A DNA stretch of 5,972 nt from assembly GCA_015487835.1 (NCBI GenBank), contig WFOY01000122.1, positions 1-5,972 of the forward strand, read 5' to 3'. Of this stretch, positions 1 through 4,864 are shown piece by piece. Position numbers and translations under genes: made by a program. The notes under the pieces were generated by a model. That model was given only the letters and a program-made list of their open reading frames with translations, did not search any database and was not told the DNA's origin. Position 1 is the stretch's first letter; each line of letters begins with the position of its first letter. Source of the stretch: Aquificaceae bacterium (lineage in GTDB: Bacteria > Aquificota > Aquificia > Aquificales > Aquificaceae).

Positions 1-269
1 CTGCACTGCATCTGGTGTTCGCGTATGATCTTCATAGCCTCCGGGTCATGCATCATACCCATCATGCCCATGTTACCCATCATGCCTCCCATCATCATGG
101 GCATCATCATCATGGGCATCATGGGTTGGTAATAGTAGCCGTAAGGTGGCATCATCATGGGCCCCATCTGACCTCCCATACCCGATCCGCCGTGCATGCC
201 TCCCATCATCTGGGAAAAGCTTGGGGCTGTGAACGCCATAAGTGCTGCCGATAGCAGGAACTTCTTCAT
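1..269 (-). CDS. Methionine-rich secreted protein, probable periplasmic Cu(I)/Ag(I)-binding protein (C-terminus beyond window)
   Basis: The gene opens at ATG 269-267 and stays open to the left edge, giving 89 complete codons without a stop. Residues 1-19 form a signal peptide (MKK, hydrophobic core, then SFS before Gln20). The mature part is extraordinary: 26 of its 70 visible residues are Met, with Gly, Pro and Tyr as the main partners. The core, residues 49-60, alternates Pro with runs of 2, 4 and 3 Met. A more ordinary segment follows (HDPEAMKIIREHQMQC, residues 74-89) and suggests a helical part that continues outside the window. Met clusters of this kind bind Cu(I) or Ag(I) by thioether ligation in periplasmic copper proteins; I do not recognise a named family. 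It is the last visible gene of the efflux operon, 13 bases after the DUF411 gene. Metal binding is inferred from composition and context. A structural or low-complexity role is the alternative. Confidence 0.8.
   Translation of the reverse strand, partial: MKKFLLSAALMAFTAPSFSQMMGGMHGGSGMGGQMGPMMMPPYGYYYQPMMPMMMMPMMMGGMMGNMGMMGMMHDPEAMKIIREHQMQC
90..125 (-). repeat. ATG/CCC codon repeat encoding the Met-Pro tract
   Basis: Read on the minus strand, this stretch is twelve consecutive codons made only of ATG and CCC (residues 49-60 of the Met-rich protein), in units of CCC followed by two, four and three ATG. Shorter ATG runs lie on both sides, at 147-161 and 46-83. The repeat is in frame and coding. 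Because the units are trinucleotides, slippage would change the number of Met residues without breaking the frame. Confidence 0.85.
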
Positions 270-272
270 AAC

Positions 273-282
273 TCACCTCCTT
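273..282 (-). promoter_or_regulatory. Strong Shine-Dalgarno for the Met-rich gene, fused to the DUF411 stop
   Basis: The minus strand reads TGA-AAGGAGGTGA-GTT-ATG. The ribosome site is nearly a full complement of the 16S rRNA 3' end and begins directly after the DUF411 stop codon (285-283). GGAGG lies 6 bases from the ATG at 269. This arrangement fixes the start and implies reinitiation by ribosomes finishing the upstream gene. Confidence 0.8.
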
Positions 283-654
283 TCAATCTATTAGCAGATA
301 AACTTCTTCCTCCTTACCCATACCGCTCAGGACCCCGTGGGGTGAGTAGACACCCTTCGCGTCGGATCTCAGAAGGGCCTCTATGCCTTCAACAGGGACA
401 TGGCCCTCTATGAACTTATCCCCGATCTGCATAGTGTGGCAAGATCTCTTGTCAACGGGAACCCCAAGCTCGTCCTTCTTCTTGTAGAGTTCGGGGTACT
501 CCATCTGGACACGTTTTATCTTGTACCCCTTCTTCTCTAAGATCTCGAAGTATTTATGGCAGCATGAACATCTGGGGTTGTAGAAGGCAGTGATCTCCTT
601 GGCATATATAAGGGTAGAAAGCCCTAAGGCTAAAAGTATCATGAAGATCCTCAT
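283..654 (-). CDS. DUF411 family periplasmic metal-binding protein
   Basis: This is a 123-residue protein whose start at 654 is fixed by a strong ribosome site and by an immediate signal peptide (MRIFMILLALGLSTLIYA, cleavage near Ala18). A longer reading from 708 would add 18 residues before the signal and is rejected. The mature part has the DUF411 hallmarks: NPRCSCCHKY (Cys29, Cys31, Cys32, His33), a GVP at 64-66, SCHTM (Cys72-His73) and GHVP (84-87). DUF411 proteins are small periplasmic proteins commonly found beside copper resistance and efflux genes. The conserved Cys and His probably bind metal, but the biochemical role is poorly known. The C-terminus is atypical: in place of the family's usual PGMP-x-GSPGM-like ending it has GVYSPHGVLSGMG and a short charged tail. 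It lies between the CusB-type adaptor and the Met-rich protein, so a copper chaperone or sequestration role is a reasonable inference. Confidence 0.9.
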   Translation of the reverse strand: MRIFMILLALGLSTLIYAKEITAFYNPRCSCCHKYFEILEKKGYKIKRVQMEYPELYKKKDELGVPVDKRSCHTMQIGDKFIEGHVPVEGIEALLRSDAKGVYSPHGVLSGMGKEEEVYLLID

Positions 655-659
655 GGCTC

Positions 660-669
660 CACCTCCTTT
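660..669 (-). promoter_or_regulatory. Strong Shine-Dalgarno for the DUF411 gene, overlapping the adaptor stop
   Basis: The minus strand reads TAAAGGAGGTGGAGCC before the ATG. The TAA stop of the adaptor gene (670-668) shares its last two A residues with the AAAGGAGGTG ribosome site. GGAGG is 7 bases from the ATG at 654. This mirrors the next junction downstream and supports translational coupling, as well as the choice of 654 over 708 as the start. Confidence 0.8.
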
Positions 670-2041
670 AGTGGTGTTGGTGACCAGTACCACCGGTTCC
701 ATAAACACCTCTTATCTGGGCTTCAGAGTCCAGCAAGAAGGTCCCTCTAACAACTACCTTATCCCCCTCTTTTAGTCCTCTCTTCACCTCGTAGTAGCCC
801 TCCGCCTTCCTACCTAATTTTACCATCCTCGGCACGAACATACCTCGGTCCATCTCCACGAAGACAAGGGTCCTCCTGCCAGTGTCCACCACCGCAGTCT
901 CTGGGACTGCGAGGACCTCGCCTATAGGGACCTCAAAGACCACATCGGCGAGGGCACCTGGTTTGAGGTGTATGTTCGGGTTATCGGCCTGGATCCTGAC
1001 CTTGACGGTCTTGGCGAGAGGATCCGCCTCGGGGAATATGTAATCCACACGTCCTTCTATCCTGCGGTCTGGATCCTCTTCGGGTATGACAGTGGACCTC
1101 GAACCTATGCGCACATACTTGGCTAAGTTCAAGGGTATCTCCGCCACCACCCAGACCTTGGTTATATCCGCTATCCTGTAGGCGGTCTGGCCTTCCCTCA
1201 CGTAACCACCCTCGAAGACCTTCTTCTCCACGATCACCCCGTCAACGGGTGACCTCACCATCTCCTTTATCTTAAGGTATTCGAGCTTTTCTCTTGCCTT
1301 CCTTATGAGTTCGGGGTCCCCCTTCTCCTCGGCGAGCCTCAGCTCATCGAGGGCTATCTGTATGTCGGGACTGAGGACCCTCATAAGCGGCGTCCCCTTC
1401 CTTACGAACTCCCCTTCGAACCTGTCGAAGGTCTCCTCCACCCAGGCGTCGGCCCTCACTGTTATGTCGTAGATCTTGGACCTGTCGTAATCTATGTAAC
1501 CTACGGTTGAAAAGATCTTTACAAGTTTCCTCTTCCTCACAGGCTCCGTAACAACGCCGAGTAACTGGAGTTTCTCCTTGGGTATCATCAGATGTCTTCC
1601 GTGGGGTGAGGGTGCTGTCCCCGCCTGGTCAGATACAATCTCTGTTTTGGTCAAGGGAACGAAGACGTCCTTTGCCAAGGTCACACCGTCCACGACGGCC
1701 CTTATCTGCCAGGGTCCGTCCATGCTTATGTTCAGGGTCCCCTCGTAAACTCCAGGTTCCACCTCCTTCAGATTCGCTGTGTCCCGCATCTCGTCCATAC
1801 CTGGCATCGGGGGCATGTAGAAGTAAAACTCCTTAAGCTTCTTCGGTGGCCTTACGACGACCCTTATGCTGTTCCCACCGCTCTTTATCTTCCCGTCCTT
1901 TGAGAGGATCGTTACCTGGAGGTCCTTCTGTTTGAGGGTGACCACCTCCTCGTAGGCAGCCCCCCTGCCTTTGATGAGGAATAGACCTCCTAAAACCACC
2001 AGAACCAGAGCTGCGGATGCCAAAACCACAACCTTCCTCAT
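668..2041 (-). CDS. cusB-like: CusB-type RND efflux periplasmic adaptor with N-terminal FixH/YtkA-like domain
   Basis: This 457-residue membrane-fusion protein would link an inner-membrane RND pump to the outer-membrane channel. Residues 1-24 are a signal anchor. Residues about 40-130 resemble a FixH/YtkA-like immunoglobulin-type domain and carry the Met cluster MPPMPGM (76-82). The adaptor core follows: a CusB-like N-terminal strand block (about 150-195), the first lipoyl half (ITVRADAWVEETFDRFEGEFVRKGTPL as a whole, 193-219), a short helical hairpin starting at SPDIQ (224-262), the second lipoyl half (SPVDGVIVEKKVFEGGYVREG, 264-284), then beta-barrel and membrane-proximal domains to about 440. 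The C-terminus ends in GHQHH, a possible metal site. The start overlaps the tolC stop by ATGA and has GGAGG 7 bases upstream (2049-2053). The core matches heavy-metal (CusB/CzcB) rather than drug adaptors. Cu/Ag as substrate is inferred from the Met motif and the neighbours; the family call is firm. Confidence 0.9.
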   Translation of the reverse strand: MRKVVVLASAALVLVVLGGLFLIKGRGAAYEEVVTLKQKDLQVTILSKDGKIKSGGNSIRVVVRPPKKLKEFYFYMPPMPGMDEMRDTANLKEVEPGVYEGTLNISMDGPWQIRAVVDGVTLAKDVFVPLTKTEIVSDQAGTAPSPHGRHLMIPKEKLQLLGVVTEPVRKRKLVKIFSTVGYIDYDRSKIYDITVRADAWVEETFDRFEGEFVRKGTPLMRVLSPDIQIALDELRLAEEKGDPELIRKAREKLEYLKIKEMVRSPVDGVIVEKKVFEGGYVREGQTAYRIADITKVWVVAEIPLNLAKYVRIGSRSTVIPEEDPDRRIEGRVDYIFPEADPLAKTVKVRIQADNPNIHLKPGALADVVFEVPIGEVLAVPETAVVDTGRRTLVFVEMDRGMFVPRMVKLGRKAEGYYEVKRGLKEGDKVVVRGTFLLDSEAQIRGVYGTGGTGHQHH

Positions 2042-3216
2042 TGCAACGCCTCCGCCTTTGCTACCGTCTGGTTCAGCTCCTTGAGAAGGCGAGCCCTGTC
2101 GAACTCAAGGCTCCAAAGGATCCTGTAGGCCCTCAGTATCTCCCTTATGTCCGTTCTCTCATACCTGTAGGCTATGAGCAGGGCCTCTATCTCCTTCCTC
2201 TTCTCCTCTATCTCCCGATCCACGGTCGCCAAGATCTCCTTCTTGATCTTATAGGTGCTCTCGAGGGCCCTGAAGTCGCCCGTTACCCTGAGCTTTATGT
2301 CCTCAAGCTCGAGGAGCTTGGACCTTATCCTCTCGTTCTTCTCCAGGACCAGCATCTTCTCCCTGGTCTCGTACCATACGGGTATGGTGGCCCCTAACCT
2401 GAAGGTGAGGAGGTTCGGTATCTCAGGTCTTATCACGTAACCCGCGGACAGGAAGAGATCAGGGTAGTGATCCACCTTTGCCCTCTCGATCTCCCTCTTC
2501 AGCACCTCAACCGTCTCCTTGGTCAGGCGGACCTTCACGTTCTTCTCAGGGTCGAAGTCCTGAGGGAAGGGCTGGAGGACAAGTTTGGTCCCTTTTAGAG
2601 GAACCTCACCACCTGCCAGAGCGTAGATCTTCTTCAGGGCCACCTCCCTTATCCTCTTCGCCTCGGCGATCCTCTCATCCACCTTAAGCATCTCCACCTT
2701 GAGCATTATGAGGTCCGAAAGGAGGGCCTTCCCGTACCTGAACTTCTCCTCCGTTATGTCTATAAGGGACTCTATCTCACGCCTTATGTCCCTCAGGATC
2801 CTCTCCATCTCGAAGGAGTAGGCGAACTCCCAGTATAGGACCTTCACATCCCTTATGAGGTCCTTCTTGTAGACCTCCTTCATCCTCTCGACCTCTGAGA
2901 CCTTCTGGTCGAAGATCCTAGACTGTCTCTCCCTTTTAACGGGAAGCACGTATTTTTGTGAAAGGTAAAACCCGAAACCGCTCATAGGGTTCTCCTTCCT
3001 TGGAAAAAACTTCTCAGTATCTATGTTGTTCAAAGCTACTGCTATCTGCGGGTTGGGGAGTGACAGTGAGTACTTGCTCCTGTAAGAAAAGGCCTTTTTA
3101 AGGTTTTCGTAGGATTTTAATCGGGGATTATTCTTAAGGGTGAAATCTACTAGCATGTTTAGCTCACTTCCAAACCCAAAACCAAGCAGCAGGAGGAGAG
3201 CCACTATGAACATCAT
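2038..3216 (-). CDS. TolC/CusC-family outer-membrane efflux protein
   Basis: This 392-residue protein would form the outer-membrane and periplasmic tunnel of a tripartite efflux complex. Residues 1-17 are a signal peptide (hydrophobic core, then GFGFGSEL) with no lipobox Cys, so it is not a lipoprotein like E. coli CusC. Two OEP repeats can be seen. Repeat one spans about 18-205, with LPNPQIAVALNN (53-64), the strand GFGFYLSQKYVLP (80-92) and a long charged coiled coil at 94-200. Repeat two spans about 230-390, with DHYPDLFLSAGY (249-260), FRLGATIPVWYETR (272-285) and a second coiled coil. The length is slightly below the usual 410-470. Start: tandem ATGs at 3216 and 3213, with no good ribosome site and a promoter-like -10 nine bases upstream, so translation may be leaderless; the second ATG cannot be excluded. 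It is the first gene of the operon and overlaps the adaptor by ATGA. Confidence 0.9.
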   Translation of the reverse strand: MMFIVALLLLLGFGFGSELNMLVDFTLKNNPRLKSYENLKKAFSYRSKYSLSLPNPQIAVALNNIDTEKFFPRKENPMSGFGFYLSQKYVLPVKRERQSRIFDQKVSEVERMKEVYKKDLIRDVKVLYWEFAYSFEMERILRDIRREIESLIDITEEKFRYGKALLSDLIMLKVEMLKVDERIAEAKRIREVALKKIYALAGGEVPLKGTKLVLQPFPQDFDPEKNVKVRLTKETVEVLKREIERAKVDHYPDLFLSAGYVIRPEIPNLLTFRLGATIPVWYETREKMLVLEKNERIRSKLLELEDIKLRVTGDFRALESTYKIKKEILATVDREIEEKRKEIEALLIAYRYERTDIREILRAYRILWSLEFDRARLLKELNQTVAKAEALQ

Positions 3217-3225
3217 CCTGAATAA

Positions 3226-3254
3226 ATCATATTTATGTGTGTGTGTTAATTCAA
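3226..3254 (-). promoter_or_regulatory. Predicted sigma70-type promoter of the efflux operon
   Basis: On the minus strand TTGAAT (3254-3249) is followed after exactly 17 bases by TATGAT (3231-3226), matching the -35 and -10 consensus at 4/6 and 5/6 positions. The -10 ends 9 bases before the tolC ATG, so transcription would begin about 3 bases upstream of the start codon. The region is about 25% GC, unlike the genes. No start site has been mapped; this is a sequence prediction. Confidence 0.55.
3236..3246. repeat. Short TG dinucleotide repeat in the tolC promoter spacer
   Basis: The plus strand reads TGTGTGTGTGT. It lies wholly between the predicted -10 and -35 of the minus-strand promoter, so a gain or loss of one unit would change the 17-base spacer to 19 or 15. 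Five units is short for slippage, so this is a low-copy repeat and not a proven variable locus. Confidence 0.5.
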
Positions 3255-3280
3255 CGTTTATATTTTTTGTTTAAATTAAC
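3245..3280. promoter_or_regulatory. Inverted repeat GTTAATT-N22-AATTAAC, possible operator
   Basis: A perfect 7-base inverted repeat (arms 3245-3251 and 3274-3280) is separated by 22 bases of AT-rich DNA. The left arm overlaps the predicted -35 of the efflux promoter; the right arm lies 5 bases before the predicted -35 of the kinase promoter. The interior also has two similar 8-mers, GTTTATAT (3256) and GTTTAAAT (3269), 13 bases apart. A regulator bound here could affect both directions. In 25% GC sequence, 7-base AT-rich arms can arise by chance, so function is uncertain. Confidence 0.35.
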
Positions 3281-3285
3281 AGAGT

Positions 3286-3313
3286 TTGAACATCAAAACA
3301 ACCCAGATAAATT
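3286..3313 (+). promoter_or_regulatory. Predicted promoter of the kinase operon
   Basis: TTGAAC (3286-3291) and TAAATT (3308-3313) are separated by 16 bases, matching the sigma70 consensus at 5/6 and 4/6 positions. The -10 ends 9 bases before the kinase ATG, the same distance as in the divergent promoter, and no Shine-Dalgarno intervenes (ATTTTTAAAACC precedes the ATG). It is weaker than the efflux promoter prediction because AT-rich DNA offers several alternative -10 boxes. Confidence 0.4.
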
Positions 3314-3322
3314 TTTAAAACC

Positions 3323-4270
3323 ATGGAGAAGTTCTTGGAGAGGATAGGCAGGGGCATACTACTGGTGGACACCCAGGGCAGGGTGAGGTTCGCCAACCCT
3401 TTTCTGGTTGAGAGGGACCTGCTGACCCCAGACTGGGAGGGAAGGGTGTACTACGAGGCCATAAGAAACCTAGACCTTATAAAGGTGGTCCACGACACCT
3501 TCGCCGAGGAGAGGCCCCAGGACCTCACCTTCAAGCACAGGGAGGACTGGTACAGGGCGGTTAGCCTCAAGGAGGGAGAGGTCTTCGTGGAGGTCAGTCC
3601 TCTTTCCGAGGAGATGAGGGCCAAGGAGAGGAACAAGGAGTTCCTGGCGAACGTCACCCACGAGATCAGGACGCCGCTCACGGTGGTAAGGGGAGTATTA
3701 GAGACGATCTACGAGGAGGAGGAAGACCCCAGGAGGAGGGAGATGATACTGAGGGCTATAAAACGGGTGGAGAACCTGATAGGTGTGGTCGAGTCCATGT
3801 ACATGTTGATCAGCTTGGAAAAGAGTGCTGCGAAGACCATAAGACCCATCGACCTCAGGGAGGTTTTCGAGGAGGTGGTAGGGGACCTCTCCCAGGAGAT
3901 AAGGGCGAAGGGTATAAAGGTACACCTCCAGATACCTGAGGGGATCAAGGTGAACGCCGACCCTGAGAAGTTCTACCTGATGGTTAAGAATATAGTGGAC
4001 AACGCGGTCAAGTACAACGTGGAGGGTGGTGAGGTGTTCTTAAGGTTTTACGAAAAGGAGGGAAGGAAGGTGGTGGAGGTGGAGGACACGGGCGAAGGTA
4101 TAGAGAACAGCCAGATACCCCTGATCTTCGAACCCTTCTTCAGGGGATCGGGTGAGGGAGGTCTCGGCATAGGGCTCGCCATAAGCAAGAGGATCGCCGA
4201 GTTCCACGGTGCACGCATAGAGGTGGAGAGTGAGGTGGGGAGGGGGAGTATTTTCAGGATAGTCTTTTGA
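3323..4270 (+). CDS. Soluble PAS-domain sensor histidine kinase (PhoR-like catalytic core)
   Basis: This 315-residue kinase would autophosphorylate on His and pass the phosphate to a response regulator. Residues 5-95 look like a degenerate PAS domain (RIGRGILLVDTQGRVRFAN, 8-26). HisKA covers about 103-168 with the H-box FLANVTHEIRTPLT, phospho-acceptor His113 and the E-x-x-T phosphatase motif (Glu114, Thr117). The HATPase_c domain follows: N-box NIVDNAVKYN (223-232), G1 DTGEGI (255-260), F-box IFEPFF (268-273) and G2 GGLGIGLAISKR (279-290). All catalytic boxes are intact. There is no membrane segment, unlike typical PhoR. An in-frame TAA at 3308-3310 lies five codons upstream, so no longer N-terminus is encoded. 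The start has no ribosome site. No response regulator is in the window, so its partner and signal are unknown. It diverges from the metal-efflux operon, which makes metal or envelope sensing possible but unproven. It is followed 15 bases later by plsY. Confidence 0.92.
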   Translation: MEKFLERIGRGILLVDTQGRVRFANPFLVERDLLTPDWEGRVYYEAIRNLDLIKVVHDTFAEERPQDLTFKHREDWYRAVSLKEGEVFVEVSPLSEEMRAKERNKEFLANVTHEIRTPLTVVRGVLETIYEEEEDPRRREMILRAIKRVENLIGVVESMYMLISLEKSAAKTIRPIDLREVFEEVVGDLSQEIRAKGIKVHLQIPEGIKVNADPEKFYLMVKNIVDNAVKYNVEGGEVFLRFYEKEGRKVVEVEDTGEGIENSQIPLIFEPFFRGSGEGGLGIGLAISKRIAEFHGARIEVESEVGRGSIFRIVF

Positions 4271-4271
4271 C

Positions 4272-4277
4272 TATAAT
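4272..4277 (+). promoter_or_regulatory. TATAAT -10-like box immediately upstream of plsY
   Basis: A perfect TATAAT sits in the 15-base gap after the kinase stop and ends 8 bases before the plsY ATG. No clear TTGACA-like -35 is seen 16-18 bases upstream (the sequence there is GTATTTTC), and the TG at 4268-4269 is one base off the extended -10 position. plsY has no Shine-Dalgarno (ATATCTGCCG precedes it). This may be an internal promoter giving a leaderless plsY mRNA in addition to read-through from the kinase gene. Confidence 0.4.
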
Positions 4278-4285
4278 ATCTGCCG

Positions 4286-4864
4286 ATGGAAAGTGTGATC
4301 CTCATTCTTTTAGCCTACCTCCTCGGGTCTGTTCTCTTCGGTGATCTGATAGCCAGGATGAAGGGAATTGACATAAGGAGTGTGGGGAGCGGGAACGTGG
4401 GGGCTACCAACGTGGGTAGGGCTCTCGGCAAGAGGTACGCCCTTGTGGTCTTTCTCCTCGACATGCTGAAGGGTTTTATACCCTTCTACGTAGGTTTCAG
4501 GATCTACCAGATCGAGGGGATCAGCCTTGTGGCCCTTGGTGTCGCCCCCGTTTTGGGGCACATGTTTCCTGTGTTCGCGAGGTTAAGAGGCGGTAAAGGT
4601 GTGGCGACTGCCTTCGGCGTATTACTCGCCCTATCACCCCAGGTCGCCCTGGTGGCCCTTCTCATCTGGGCTGTGGTTCTCCTCATAAGCAGGTACGTTT
4701 CCTTAGCCTCTATAACGGCTGCCTCCCTGACGCCTGTAATCCTGGCCCTGTCAGGACACGCCGTGCCCGTGATCTCTATGGGAGTGATTACGGCAGTCCT
4801 CATAGTTCTGAAGCACAGACCGAACATAGAACGCCTCCTTAGAGGAGAGGAACACAGGGTATGA
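4286..4864 (+). CDS. plsY: Acyl-phosphate:glycerol-3-phosphate acyltransferase PlsY
   Basis: PlsY is the inner-membrane enzyme that transfers the acyl group of acyl-phosphate (made by PlsX) to the sn-1 position of glycerol-3-phosphate, giving lysophosphatidic acid. The 192-residue length is normal for the family. All three family motifs are present: GSGNVGATNVGR (34-45), GHMFPVFARLRGGKGVAT (91-108; the glycine-rich part binds phosphate) and HRPNIERLLRGEE (177-189). Hydrophobic segments at about 3-22, 51-72, 80-97, 108-135 and 138-175 fit the multi-pass topology. The ATG at 4286 gives the conserved N-terminus (ESVILILLAYLLGSVLFG); there is no ribosome site, but a TATAAT lies just upstream. It follows the kinase gene by 15 bases and overlaps the glycosyltransferase by ATGA. 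No odd residues were noticed. Confidence 0.97.
   Translation: MESVILILLAYLLGSVLFGDLIARMKGIDIRSVGSGNVGATNVGRALGKRYALVVFLLDMLKGFIPFYVGFRIYQIEGISLVALGVAPVLGHMFPVFARLRGGKGVATAFGVLLALSPQVALVALLIWAVVLLISRYVSLASITAASLTPVILALSGHAVPVISMGVITAVLIVLKHRPNIERLLRGEEHRV

Noticed and set aside
15..254. A His-rich 79-codon plus-strand reading frame (runs of CAT codons) opposite the Met-rich gene.
   Set aside because: CAT (His) is simply the complement of ATG (Met). The frame has no ribosome site, while the minus strand has a signal peptide and an excellent Shine-Dalgarno, so this is an antisense shadow.
73..276. A 67-codon minus-strand frame overlapping the Met-rich gene.
   Set aside because: It is a frame-shifted reading of the same ATG-repeat DNA, starts inside the Shine-Dalgarno region and lacks a signal peptide.
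655..708. An 18-residue N-terminal extension of the DUF411 protein starting at 708.
   Set aside because: It would overlap the adaptor's end, place residues before the signal peptide and ignore the strong ribosome site at 660-669.
3213..3230. A five-codon upstream frame ending at the tolC start (ATG at 3230, TGA at 3215-3213), resembling a leader peptide.
   Set aside because: Its ATG lies within the predicted -10 box and would not be transcribed from that promoter; it also has no ribosome site.
3323..4270. The kinase as the copper sensor CusS for the divergent efflux operon.
   Set aside because: It has no periplasmic sensor domain or membrane segments and no adjacent CusR-type regulator, so the name is not supported.
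4251..4285. A terminator between the kinase gene and plsY.
   Set aside because: The 15-base gap holds no hairpin with a T-tract; the TTTT at 4265-4268 is inside the coding end of the kinase gene.
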